Below are positions 1-13,000 of a stretch of DNA of 64,000 bases, piece by piece. Numbering within the stretch: position 1 is the first letter of the stretch; the number at the start of each line of letters is the position of its first letter. The stretch is from Parachlorella kessleri (taxonomy: Eukaryota; Chlorophyta; Trebouxiophyceae; Chlorellales; Chlorellaceae), in NCBI GenBank assembly GCA_001598975.1, contig BBXU01001877.1:31783-95782 (forward strand). The letters are read 5' to 3'. The position numbers and the translations under genes were made by a program. The notes under the pieces are model-generated. The model saw only the letters and a program-made list of their open reading frames with translations. It ran no database searches and was not told the DNA's origin.

Positions 1-264
1 CTGAGAGATTCATCCTTGTGGCCAGCGCTGGTGCTACACCAGAGCAGGCTTGCATATACTGGGTACTGCACCGGATGGGTACTGCACCGGCCCAGGTTGG
101 CTTGCCCCTTACCTCCCACGCCAGGAGGCTACAATTTGCCCCCAGTCCGTCCAGCATGACCTACCACCTTGACAAAAGGACAAAACCACCCCATTTACCT
201 CACTCTGCTACACCCACAGCTACCTAATACACCCCACGCCTCCCTGGGCTGGCAGGGTAGGTAC

Positions 265-3200
265 CTTCATATCCTTGCCATACAGCTGCACCGCCTCCAC
301 AAACAGGGCATCCGATTCCGCATCGATTCGTTTGTCGCCGCGCCCAAAGCCTGCACAGCGGGAATTGCACCACATAACTGAGCAGCGCTGAGCAGACTGT
401 TAAAAAAAAGGACAGGTTGCTTGAGCACACATGCTGATGGCAAGCCGCCCAGCCTGAAGTCGCCCGGCAGAGAGCCCCTCAGTCAGAAGCACAAATGCCA
501 TGCAGACCCATACACCCTTGCTGTCAGCCTCCTTACCTGACTCATCCTCTTCCCAGTCAGCATCGTCCAGCGCTGCATAGTTGCGCGCAGACCCTCGCCT
601 GCGCACCCCACCAGCAGCAGCCCCTTCCTCCTCCGGCGGGTAATCCTGGTAGATGCTGCCTACCATTGCAAGCTCTTCCAGGCCACTATGCACCGCTGCT
701 GGCTCCTCTTCAGCAAATCGCAGCGGCTGCACCACAGCTGCGGGCCGGCGCGGCTTCCGTGGGCCCCTGGCAGCAGCCACCGGCGGCTCAGGGTTCATAG
801 GCACCGGAGCCGGGGGCGGTGTCTCTGGCCACCCAGGCAGTGGCAGCTCTGCTACCGCCAGCTGCAGCGACGCCCCCGGCGTCAAGCCAGCAAATTGGTC
901 ATGCTGCCGCGCGGCAAAGGACGCGGCTGCGCCGCCGCCGCGGGAGCGGCCGCGGCCGCCCCGGCCGCCGCTGCGCTCGGTCGCATCGCCGGTGGGGCCA
1001 AAGGTGCGCGAGCGCCCGACGGGGCCCGAGGAGGGTGCGAATGCGGAGGGGTCGGCGATGCTCATGCCCAGCACCGTATCCTGGCTCTTACGCCGGCTGT
1101 TGGCGTCAGCCTGCGCCAGTAGATACTGTGATGTTAAGGGGTAAAACTTAGGTCTGACTCACTTTCCATCCCACAGCCGGGCTGCCTTGGATACACCCAG
1201 GGACACCCGTGGACGCCTATCAGGTGAAGGTGTAGAGCAACAACATAGCAGGTTCTGCCAACCTGTCACCACTCGCAAGCTACCACCGATCTTCATGCAC
1301 GCTGGAGGCAACTTAGCCTACAGAAATCCTAAACAGCCAGACTAAGGCACACTGCTGCCCTCACAGTCTCTGCAACTTCTATCATGTTTGGAACCATACA
1401 GGTATTGTCCCGTGACTAACGCACCCCATTTCAGACCACCGCACCTGCTCCCGCCGCTTGCGCAGCAAGTATTTCCGCCGGGTGTGCGCAAACTCATCAG
1501 TATGCTGGATGGCATAGTAAAGCGCCACCACCTCCTGGACGGTACGCTGGGGCAGGTGGGCCTGGATCTTGGCAAACTCCTACAACCAATCGCAACAACG
1601 CAATGTTGGCCAAGCCCCTCAACAAATAGTGCTCGCCACCGATTCCCCCCACTGTGCACCCAGCAACCCACACACACTTCTGCCAACAAAGCAGCCACCC
1701 GGTACAGCCCCTGCCCCTCAGCCTGCACTGCACCACCCCTGGACCTCACAATATACAAGCCAGGCAGTCCAAAGACAACAGATCACCCCAGGCCAAGCCC
1801 TTTCAAAACATCCCCAGATGCCATCAGGGGGAAAGGCAACCCTTGGCGGGAGGCCAAGACAGAGCGAGTTTGACCATGCCTGGGTTCCTACTTGTGTTCA
1901 CCAGGCCCCTGATGTAATAGTAATATATAATACCTTGTGGTACACCAGGAACTTGTCCATGAAGATGCGCTTCTCCTGCTCCGACCAGGGCCGCACCCAG
2001 CCCTGCTCCTCCAGCTCCCTGACCGGGTCTGACACGCGGCGGCTCACGTCCAGCAGGGCGGCCCAACGCGCAGCGCGGGCAGAGAGGTGCTCCTGGGGCG
2101 GCAGCTGCAAGCAGGTCACATGAAGGGATCCTGACAAACTGCTGGCCGCCCACGGGCGCTGGGCTGTCCTGGAGAGCACGAGCCGCGAGAGGAACCTGAT
2201 CCCACTAAGGTGCCTGGGTAGGCTGCCATTTAGGTCGCCGGAGCTTTCGCTGCACTCAAGGTGTTGGTTCCAGGGCACTGAGAACAACAGTCGCAATCAC
2301 GGCTGGGCAAGGCGGCCTGTCACACCCTGCCAACTCACGTCGGTCATGTGCTTGACCAGCTCAATGGCCTGCAGAGTGGCGATCGCCTGCTTTTCCTCAT
2401 AATCGCTCCTCACAATGTCGCCGCTCCGCGCCCTGCTGGTGGTGCGAGCCAGCGGGCTGCCCAGCGGGTCACGCTGTGCCTGCTGCGCTCCATGCGCTGC
2501 GCCGCCAGAGTGGGTGCTGTGCGTGCGCTTCAGGCAGGTGGTCTCCAGGGGCAAGACTACAGAAAGGAGGGCGTGAGCGGGTGAAGGATGCATGGCAGAC
2601 TGACAAGCATTGAGGTTGCAAACCCTGGCACCGCATATGCACACTAGTTGGCAATCAAGCAGCCAACCTCAGATAAAAACACTCAAACAGGGACCCGCCT
2701 CTGTACTTCAGCTACATGCATTTCCATGACAAGGGGACCATACCCCGGCACGTTCCCAAACCTTACAACATCCACACACCCCACCCCAAGGGCACCCACA
2801 CAGAGCACACACCTGGCTGCTGCGGCGGGGCCTCCGCCCTCGCCCTGTCGTAAGCCTCCGCCCGCTCTCTGTAGTCTACAGCAAGCTCCACATGCCGAGC
2901 CAGCAGCTGAGCATACTCCTGCCGCAACACCTTGGCCACGCCCTTCCCCGTCCTGCATAAAAGAGGCCCTTAAGACTTCTGGATTTGACCTCAATTGGTG
3001 CTGGGGCCTATTCCCACAGCGGTGCTCTTACCCACGTCCATGCCCGTCCGACATGGCATGAAGCACTATGGGATAACCCCAAGCAGCACATGGACAGCGG
3101 CTTGTAAGTCGAGATACTTGCAAAGCTGCTTCAAGATGCCTGCTCCTTTGGGACAAGGGGGCACTACCACAAGGGGGCACTCCCATGATCGTACAAGAGA

Positions 3201-6200
3201 ACCGAGCCCCATTGGGTCAGGCCAGCATGACCCAACACCCAGCAACCTAGCCCAGGAGAACTGATAGTACACCAAGCCCAAGGCATACTACAACCCTTTA
3301 CGGTAAGTTGCACCACCAATGCAGGCCCACAACGCGCTGGAACGAGGCCAACGCACCTGGCATGGCTCGCCAGGTTTGCTTTATACTGTGGAAGCTCCGA
3401 CACGTCGACAAAGGCAGCGTGGCCAGCGGGCACCTTGAAGCCGCCAGCGCCCTCTAGGAGTTCAGCTGGCGCCAGCGCCCCCAGCTCAGCATGTGCCCTC
3501 TGCATTGGATGCAAGGGGAGAGTGAGTTCTTCCTCTTCAACTGTTCTGATTCACAGTTTGCGTCAGCAGCTCAGACCGGCATACTCTTCTGCATGCCAAC
3601 CGCCGTGGGGTGTGCTGGTCACCAGAGACACTCGCCAGGGTGCAAACGTGCAACTTACTTTGCAGCATTAATACCTGCATTGGACCGGCAAAGCTGATCA
3701 ACCCATTCAGATGCCCCAATCAGAGGCGTCCGTTCTCTGAATGTTCCTGGCACCCCTAAGTATGACGGGATCACCCAACAACAAAGTGGCACAAAAGGTA
3801 CTAGACTGCAATACCCTACACATCCCTAGGCAGCCCAGGCCCACGCACGCACCAGGGCTTTCTGCTTGTTACGCCGCAGCACTTCCTGGCAGATAGTCTC
3901 TGCGGTCAGGCGTGACACCTGCGCCTGCGCCACCCGCCACGCTGTGCGCTGTGCTGGTCCCAGCCGCGCCGCCACGCCGTCCAAATCCATGGAGCACCTC
4001 TGCAATGAAGCCAGGTTCTCGCCAAATGACCACAACAGGTGGCCTTGTGACAGCCCCACAGGTGACCTTGTGAGCACCAGGGGGGATGCCTCCCCATCAA
4101 TTTCTACCACTGGGCACTTGCCCTTACAATAGTTGATGAGGCCCGAAGGTACCCAGCTGGCGGCCCAGCCATGACGCTTGAGAGGTAACGTGCCCTACAT
4201 AAGGCTCACTGATGCTGACAACAACCGGCTCACACACCGCCACAAAGCTGAGCTGCACACAACCTACAGGGCCGCAACAGCTACTTCCCAGCAGAGCACC
4301 TGGGACATACAGTAAGCACTTCGTGGATCACCTGAGCTGCCTTGCCTCTGCCGCGGCCGCGCCTGCCCCGCCTGCTTGGCTGGCGTGTCAGCTGCTGCTG
4401 CTGCTGCTGCTGCTGCAGGGAGTGCTGAGCAGGGGCCATCCACGAACGAGTGGAGGACACGGATGGTGAGGGAATGGAAGGTGCATCGGGCATCTGCAAG
4501 GCACAGCATGTCTACATGTTCACAGCTACTACCGCATGTGTCACGACGCCGAAGAGATGGCTGGGCATGGGCGCAGGTGCCCGGCAGCGCTGGCAATCAT
4601 TCCCGACAGCACATTTGTTGTTTGGTCCCGGCACGGTGCCAGGCTGGCAGGCATCTGCTCAGTAGTCAGAAGCAGACCGGTGGAGATCACTGCCCGTCCC
4701 CAGTCACAGCGCCCTGAAGCACCACTAAGACTGCCCACTCAAATCCTATATTTAACAGCCGGCCGGCCAGGCACAACGAGTTTGCATGCACCCACAAGCG
4801 CCCCAGTACAACCAGCGCCATAGGGAGACTTCGTGGGGTAACCCCGGAGGTCACACCTGCAGTGGCCGGAGGTGTAAAGCGGGAGCCCTGGCACCTCACC
4901 TCAAGATCGGAGTTACCCTCCTGCAAATTCCGCTCCATCACTGCTGCACCCCCGACGGCTGCCACGGCCGCCAGCCCCGCAAGGGCCCCCGCTGTTGCCG
5001 CTGCTAACCCTGGCCTTCCCTCCCCGCGCTCCCCATCACAGCCCACGTCCAGCTCGTCCTCAGACTCTGAGGACGAGGCCTCAGAGGACGAGGAGGACAT
5101 GGCCGAGAGTTCGCTGTCTGAAGACAGGTCCACATCCGACACGTCGCTGCCGCTCCAGGCAGGGAGAGGTTTGGGAGGGCGCCCCTCCAACCGAGCAAGA
5201 GCCTGCAGTGGGGTGTGAGGGGGCATGCTTCACTCTTTGGTTTTTCAATCTTTTCCCTGTATCTATGTTACTCCTCTCCCAAGATCTCCTTTTACACACC
5301 TCCAAAGTCGCACAGCTTCTCAGGTCCTTAACACCGCACCCACCGCCCTGCTGAAGTCCATAACACACAGCAGACCCTCCTTACTAAACTCGGCTGACAG
5401 TTTGCTACCACTCTCCCCACACAAGAAGTCAGAGGCTCCAGCTCCATGACCTCCATTCGATGCAAGCCGGTCGCAGCAGGACGGCAGGCAAGAAAGCTTC
5501 AGGACACTTGTTCAAATCCTCCAGCAAATACATGATACACCTAGGCAGCAATCCCAGACTTAGTATAAACAAACGACACCTTACTGGAAGAAGCTCCGCA
5601 TGGCTAACCCACCTTGCTGAGGCTGGCTTCAGCTTCGTCCAAGCGCTGCTGGTCTGCGCGCAGATCTGCGAGGGCTTTCTCCAGCTCAGCAATCTCGTGG
5701 TCAAGGTCCTGCAGAGCAGAGCGAAACATCTCTCTCCCCCCATAGAACTGCTGATGGATGGATGTCACAAACCACCATGCACAGGAAGCCCACTGTTCCG
5801 TGGCATTCCAATGATGCCTGGGCATCAGACGCACACTCAGAGCAGTGCAACAAAGGAGGGTTAAGATGCCCAGGCCTGCACGTCTGGCCGCCTCAACAAC
5901 ACATAGACGCCCCGGCCATCCTCTCTGAGGGGGTGCCTACAGATACAACCGCTCCCCTCCACCATACTACGACCACCTGGAATGTTTGCAGCCAACATCA
6001 GGCAAAAAACAGCCGAAGCCCCACCTCGATTCGTCCAACCATAAACTCCTTGCTCGGCCCCTTCTCCTCCACCGGGCCTTGCGCCTGCCCCTGCTGCTGT
6101 GGCGGCTCCTCCTTGCCTGCCAGGGCTGGGGCCAGCTGCTGCTGCTGCTGCTGCTGCTTCTCCGGGGTGCCCAGGCTGGCAGCGGGAGGCGGGCTGGTCC

Positions 6201-9200
6201 TCACCCGCAGCCCTGAGGGCAGCGGTGTTACCTCGTCCAAGGCATTCCCTGCTTCTATGAGGATACCCGCGCCCTCGGGATGGGCTCCGAGAGCAGCCGT
6301 CGGCGGCGCTCGAGGAGTGCTGACGCTGTTGCCACCAAGCAGCGGCTCAGTTTCTGGGGTTGCAGCGGCAGCTGCCGCCACCGGGGTGGCTGCCGGCGCC
6401 GCCGGCGCTGTCAGCTCAAACCCTGCGCCGTGCTTTGGGGTGGCTGCAGTGGAGGGGGAGAGGGGCTGCTGGTCGGCTGCGGTTCCCGCACTGGAGGGAG
6501 TGGTTCCTGTTGTGTTGGATTTGAGGCGGGCAAGGCCCTGGCCCCACCCGAGCCGCCGCCGCTGCTGCTGCTGCTGCTGGCCGTCCCTGGACGGGTGGCC
6601 TGGGGAGGGCTGCCGCTGGGTGGAGTTTGGCAGCGACCGTACTGCAACAGGGGTAGCTTCGTTGGGTGACGCTTGAGCGCTGGGACCTGCCTGGGCCGGC
6701 TGTGGAGGGGACGTTTCCAGCTGCATGGCCGAGGCTGCTGCCACAAAGGGAGACAGGGGCTTACTGTAGTCTGTAAAGGTAACCGTAGGCTTCCCTGCCG
6801 GTGCCTGCACTGGTCCCGCGCTGGGCAACACTGCCAGCGACTCCGTGCCCTTGTCTACTCGGCCTGGGGCTGCTGCGTGCTGCCTCAAACTGCCCTGCTC
6901 TGCCGGCCCAGCTGACGATGCATCCATACGCTTTGCTGTCGTAGACGCTGGTGCCGGCTGGGAAGGTGGTTGCACCCCCGCAGGAGGCAGCACTGGGGTC
7001 ACCCCCGCCGCAACCGCAGGCAAGACACCGGTGGCGGCGGGGACCTGCGCTGACTTCGTCGCAGCCTGAGCCGGGGCGGCCTCGGCAGCTTTGACCCCTG
7101 CAGGTATTGTGGGAGGAGCCGGCGGCGGCAGTGGTGTTTCTGCAGCCGCGGCGCCTGTTGCCTGAGCCGGCAGAGGCCCGTTCATAGGTGCTAGTGCTGC
7201 ATACCCTGGCGGGAGGGTCGGTGGCTCCTCAGCGACCCCTGAGGGCTCCCCAGAGGACATTGGAGAGAGCGGGTTAGAAGGCGGGGAAGGCAGCGCTGCA
7301 GGGTGCAGGCCACCCTCATCGTCTGAGGGCTCAGAGACAGGGGAGAAGCGGCCAGAGGGCAGCCCAAGCGGTTCTGACGGCACAGCTGCTCCAGTCGGAG
7401 CCTGGCCACGCCCTACCGCCACAGCCGAAGACACGCCAGCACCATCGGCCGCAGGCACGAGCTGTGCTTTGCTGTCTGGCTCCCCAAGGCCCGCTGACAG
7501 GGTCACGGGTGGTGGGGGCACCGATGACTGACCTAGCTCCAAGTACCCTTGCTGCTGCGCTAGGTCCTGCTGCTGCTGCTCCCCTGCCTGCCTGGGGGAG
7601 CGAGGGCTTGACTGGGGGCTCATCGCAGCGCTTGCCATGCGCGACAGCGTGCCGCCTATGCCGCGCAGGCCTCCGGGCGGCGACTGAGCCAGCTGGCCTT
7701 CTCGCACCCCACCCGCCGAGACAGGAGAGTAGTCTCCGCCTGTAGGGGGGCCGAGCAGGGCCTCACCCTCCTCCTCCTCCCCACTGCCAGAGCCCTTGAC
7801 TCGGCGAGCCAGGCCTGGCACAGAAACCGACCCTGAGGCATTCACAGACCCGCCCGACGCGTGCACTGCTGCTGCACCAAACCTGCCAGGCGTGTCCTCA
7901 GCGCTGCCACCTAGCTCTGAGTGCCGCCTGCTGCTACCCCGCGACACATCGCCGCCGCCAGGCGACCGTGGCCTGCTGCGCGGTGGGGAGGGCCCATGCC
8001 GCCCATTGGCTACGCCTAAGGAGCCTTCCTGGGGTCTGCCGCCACTGCTGCCTCCACCCTGCTCGCTCCTGGCGCCCCGGGCTTCACGGCGGTCACTGCC
8101 GCGCCTCTCGCTACTGCCGCCGCCGCGCGAGCGGTCTAGCTCTCGCGAACGGGAGTGTGGTGAAGCTGAGCGCCGGCGCCGCGGCGCGCCGGTCCCTAAG
8201 CTGCCCTCGCCAGGGCTGTTGCCGCCGCCGTACGTCGGCCGCGAAGGGTGCTGCAATGAGTGCTGATACTCCCCACGGTGGTGGGAGGGGTACGGACGGG
8301 AGGCCGGCCCATCCCGCGGCTCTCGGCCGCTGCGGTGGTGGTGCACGGCCGGCTCAGAGCCAGGCGCATGGCCACCGCGGAATTGCTCGTTCCAGTGCTC
8401 GTTGCGCCCTGCATCCCTCCCCATGTGACCATCGCGCTCCCTATCCCTATCGCGCTGCTCGGTCGGGTGGGGAGCCCTGCTGGGGGGGAGGCCGGGCCGC
8501 CCAAAGGCCCCCGAACCACTGCCACCACCATGCGGACCATAGTCCCCACGGCCCTCATAACCAGAAGGCCCGGGGAAGTTGCCGCGGTCAGGTGGGTAGA
8601 AGACTGCACCTGCAGATGGAATGGAATCACTAGGTGCCCTACTGCTGTCCACCAGCACAAATACATAGTGAGGCTGAGATATCCCCTGGTCCCCAAGTGC
8701 CGCTTTTACACACACAGCCTGGTCTTTGATGCCAGACCCCCAGCAGGCAGTTTCAGACGTCGTCTTTAACTGAGGTACGAACAGGTCGTCGCGCATGGGC
8801 AAGCCCTACTGGCAGCTAAGGAGCCAGCCTTGATACCGACACATGCAAGACATCCAAGTGCAGGCAGGGCGTCCCATGCGCAGCTCCGCCACCAATCCAA
8901 AAATGAGGGACTCACCTCCTCTCCCACCGCCGCCAAACCTGCCACCAGGCGGGCCTCCGCCGCCGGGCCCATTGCTAAATCTGCCGGCACCCCGCCCTGC
9001 GCCGGCACCGCCTCCGTCACCACCGCGTGGCCACCCGCTGCCAAACTCACGGCGCCCATCAAAGCTGCGAGCTGGTAGATAGTCCCGGCCGGGCCTCTCC
9101 TCATACCTGCCCCGCTTGCTGGCGGGACCATGCCCTGGGTGCTGAGGTGGCTGCTGCTGCTCCCAAGGGGGTCCGACTCCGCCGCGGTGCTCGGGCCGGT

Positions 9201-9591
9201 CACGCTGCACCAGGTAGCGCACGAGCGTTCAGTTGTACGAAGGTAAAAGGGGCGACTGCCAGGCTGAAGCAGACCACCCTGTGGCAGAGCAGCGTTCGCA
9301 GCGTTTGCCAGCTAAGCCACCAAAGCCTTCTCTCAGAGCCACTATCCAAGTGTACAGCGCACCTTGCTACACCCTGCTTACCTTGAAACCAGAGCGCTCC
9401 CCTCTCTCACCACAGTAGCCAGGGTTGTCGTCTAGCCGGTCCTGCAAGGGTGAGCTGCCCAACCAAGTTTGGCACAGCAAGGATGACGTTGTCGACAGCC
9501 TGTGCGCTACGGTGCACATGGAGGTGCTCAGAAAGGCTTAACGCACCGAGCGACCATAGTGACGCCCGTAGTCGTCCCCACGCTCGGCCAT
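265..9591 (-). CDS. NCoR/POWERDRESS-like SANT corepressor (3' part beyond window)
   Basis: Fifteen phase-consistent exons encode about 1751 residues before the left edge: 9591-9547, 9441-9382, 9204-8916, 8609-6025, 5747-5613, 5202-4900, 4493-4332, 3999-3853, 3499-3357, 2952-2813, 2556-2339, 2104-1934, 1579-1400, 1125-537 and 350-265. The start MAERGDDYGRHYGRS and a long Arg/Gly/Ser/Pro-rich N-terminus resemble plant PWR, as does RRRLGWGQGLARL before a coiled coil (about residues 994-1038). SGDIVRSDYEE leads into SANT1 (RPWSEQEKRIFMDKF, then RTVQEVVALYYAIQ), the region that in NCoR/SMRT binds and activates HDAC3. A second SANT begins near residue 1720 (DALFVEAVQLYGKDMK). The role is probably a nuclear scaffold of a histone deacetylase complex. 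The donor at 1400 is the least certain junction. Glutamine, serine and glycine runs make the middle low-complexity. The C-terminus is not visible. Confidence 0.88.
4391..4418. repeat. CTG/CAG trinucleotide run
   Basis: About nine CTG units encode a poly-Gln tract on the minus strand inside an exon of the SANT corepressor. Similar short runs occur at about 6136-6158 and 6564-6580 in the same gene, and at about 25559-25581 in the glycosyltransferase, where they encode Ser. Confidence 0.9.
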
Positions 9592-10047
9592 CCGAGCTGC
9601 CTGTAACTCAGGTTTTCCTCAAGCTGCTGCCCCAAGGGCCTGCAGTGCCCATCATGGGCTTGCCTACTCTTGCATTTCTCGAAAGCCTAGCCTAGACTGC
9701 CCGTCCCTCGTTTCGCCGTGTGTTGAGTAAACGGTAGTGGCGGAAAAATCGCCTCTGGGCCTTATTATGCACGCACAAGTCTTTAAAAAATGGTTTCGTG
9801 ACGCGTGCTTGCCCAACGAAGTGTTAGCCAGTGCTGTCGAGCCTTGCCTGTACCGCCTGTACCGCATGTTGTCAAGAGTTCTTCCCTGTCCGGACATGTC
9901 TCTTAATCCACCTAAGATATGCCGCAGTCGGATGTGTTTTAGTGGTTGTTTAGATTTTCACCAACCGACTGCCTGAAAGGGTTCATGATGGGGTGAACAG
10001 CTTGGGGTACAGCGGCAAGCAGAGGGGGCAGGTCCTAGATCGGCAAG
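9592..10047. promoter_or_regulatory. Shared intergenic region between SANT corepressor and HDAC
   Basis: Only 456 bp separate the two divergent start codons (9591 on minus, 10048 on plus). The stretch is more AT-rich than the flanking exons and contains a TTTAAAAAA run near 9783. It must hold both 5' UTRs and both promoters, so it is probably bidirectional. No specific factor site is claimed. Confidence 0.6.
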
Positions 10048-13000
10048 ATGGGTGCAAGAAAAAACAAGATATCATACTATTATGATCCAGAATACTCGGG
10101 CTTTTATTATGGCCAGGTGGGTGCTTGCAGCAGTGAAAGGCCATATGTCAAGCGCGGCTGTGGAGCCAGACCCACCCATCACGACTAGGTCTGCATCTGC
10201 AGGATCACCCTATGAAGCCCCAGCGGCTGTCCATGACACATAACCTCATCCTGGGCTATGGCTTGCACGAGCAACTAGATATTTATGTGAGTCGGTGTTG
10301 GCGCTGAGCTGCCCTGGTGCAAGCTGCCTAGTATGAGGCGCTCAGGTCCTAACTTCACAGCCAGCTGTCTGGCTGCGTGCCGCCGGCGCCTGGGGTGCCA
10401 CACTGGGCTGGCGCCGCCACGCTGCCCGGCTGTGGAACCCAGGCACTTGCTGCGACCGCAAGCTGTGGGTCCCTCGGTTACAAACGTCAGCTCGATACCT
10501 GGCCCTGCCATGCTCTCTTATCTGAAGCTGGGCTGGGCACTGGGTCATGCTGATGGTAGCCTCCAGTATTGCCTGATTGCAGCACCCTAGGAGAGCACAG
10601 TATGGGGAGCTGTGTGCCTTCCACTCTGAGGAGTACATAGACGTGCTCCGGTACACCACACCGGAGCAGCAGGCTCAGGTACGCTTCTGGGCGGCAGGCG
10701 TCCAGTGCTGGCAGGTATATCTCTTGGCTGTGGGATTGTTGACAGCGGAGGCCTATGAGCTCAGCTCTGAGGGGCAGACTGCCTTTCTCTCAGCCGTGGG
10801 AGGGAGCTGAGACTTGATGATACTCTGAGGCGTATGAAAGGGCCATCAAACCCTGCTAAACTGGATGGCTCACTGTGATCCCACCTGGTACCAGTGGCCC
10901 GCCTCATGCAGCGATGCAGCGAAGGCATTGGCAATATATGAAACTCCAAGCCGATGTGCTGTCCTCGCTGATTGCACGGGGGGCGAGCTCCGTTGCCTGA
11001 GCACATGCTACTCAGACACGCTGAGGCTGCGGGCAGCAGGAGCAACGGAAGATGTCATGCCGTATCACATCATTCTGTTGCCTCATGGCGTGTTGGCAGT
11101 GTAGGATTGGAACTCTTTCCTGAAGTATGGCTTGGAGTACGACTGCCCTATCTGGCACGGGCTCTTTGACTTCTGCCGCCTGTATGCTGGAGCATCCCTT
11201 GGTGAGTGCTGAGCCGTTTGGCACAGGATAAGGATGGCAGGCCGGGTGACGAGCTGAGGGGCAGTAACATCCATACGTGGTACCCGGAGTGAGGGATACC
11301 CATCAGACCGGCCCTGATCCCTTTTAGCCCTGTGTAGCTAGTGCAAGTGCGTTCGCTTCTGCGCTTGATGATGACCTGCTTGTTTTGGGAGGGCACCCGC
11401 CAGGTAACAAGCACTTCCCTTATGCATGCTTGTCATGGGGACGCTGACTAGATCTGGGCAGAGTACATGAGCGAGCCACCAGCAGCTGAGTATTCACGCA
11501 TACCGTGTGTTCATGCATATCGCCAGAAAACCTGGCAAAGCTGCCTGCCTGCCCCGCGCAGAGGGTGCCTACCAGCTAAACCACGGGCACAGCGAGATAT
11601 CTATCAACTGGGCTGGGGGCCTCCACCATGCCAAGAAGGCAGAGGCCTCTGGGTTTTGCTATGTGAATGACTGTGTGCTGGGCATTCTGGAGCTGCTGAA
11701 GCACCATGCCAGGGTTCTTTACGTGGACATTGACATTCACCATGGGGATGGGGTTGAGGAGGCCTTCTATACCACTGACAGGTGGGTGGGTGGGTGGGGC
11801 TGGTGGACACACCGCCGAGAGGGGGTCAGGAATTGACAAACACCTGCGAGTGCCAGGAACCCCTGTCGGCAGGCGGGGGATGCGGTGGCTGCCATGTTTG
11901 TTGAGCGAGTAGCCATATCTAACCGTGGAGGTTGGGTGGGAGGGTACGCTTGCTGCCACTGGCAGGGTGAGGCCCGCTGGCGGGTGGGAGGGAGCGGTCC
12001 ATGCTGCGCCTGGAATGCTTGGACTGATAGGGCGGGAGGCCAGTTTGAGCACAAGTCCATCTGCACTTTATGGGGTAGTTGTATGCCTCTGCAGCTGTGT
12101 GTGCGGCATTGCTCTCTCCCAGCCAGCCACCTCCTCCCCGCAATTCCTGGCGGCATGCACAACGTGGTGTCAAGCAGCCATTGTGTGGGCTGTGTGAGCA
12201 GGGTGATGTGCGTGAGCTTCCACCTCCACAAGCCGGACACCTTTTTCCCGGGCACAGGGGCGCTGGAAGATGTCGGGGAGTATGAGGTGGGTAGCCCGGC
12301 ATGCTGCGTGCTGAGCTGGTGGCATCGCCCTGGCGCCACCTCATCAGTCTCACTTTTTTAACTAGCTTCAACCTCCGCAGCTGACAGGTCGCGATGGCAC
12401 CAAGTGCAGCGTATATGCCGCCTGACATTCTCTTGCTGAGTAACTGTAGGATGAGTAAGGTGTGTTTGAGCGAGTTGCGGCTTCTCCTGCTGCAGGGCCG
12501 TGGCTACTCTGTCAATGTACCGCTGGACACGGGCTGTACCGATGAGCAGTACCTGGGCCTGTTCAAGCCCATCATGACCAAAGTCATGGAGGTGTTCCAG
12601 CCGGGGGCAGTGGTGCTGCAGTGCGGTGGGTCTCGGGGGGTTCTGACATGTTTTTATGCTGTGACAAGGCACGGAGCTCTAGCAATTGCTCTGCTGTGCG
12701 GCAGGTCTGCGGTGACCCTCAGCCCCTGCCGGCTCGTGTCCGTGTTCCAGGGCAGCCATCAACCGTCCACATGCCGGATAACCTTACATTACATAAACGT
12801 CTCACCGGCCTATCACCCGCCGGCGACTGCCCTTGGATGTTGTTTTCCTTGCCACACGGCTGGCACTCGACCTGCAGCTGTCGCTGCCGCCCTGCTTGAC
12901 ATTGCGCTGTGCTGTCCCTACTGTCAGCGCCTGATTCGACGGTGGGGTGGTTGACGTGCATGTTGGTGCCATCCTGTTCCTGCTGATCCCTTTGGGGCCC

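Noticed and set aside
653..1144. Long plus-strand frames over 0.5-1.2 kb
   Set aside because: They mirror the GC-rich minus-strand exon of the SANT corepressor and show no motif or splice logic.
6280..8769. Several plus-strand frames of 100-220 codons across 6.3-8.8 kb
   Set aside because: Shadow frames of the 2.6-kb minus-strand exon; Ala/Gly/Arg-rich composition is an artefact of GC-rich codons.
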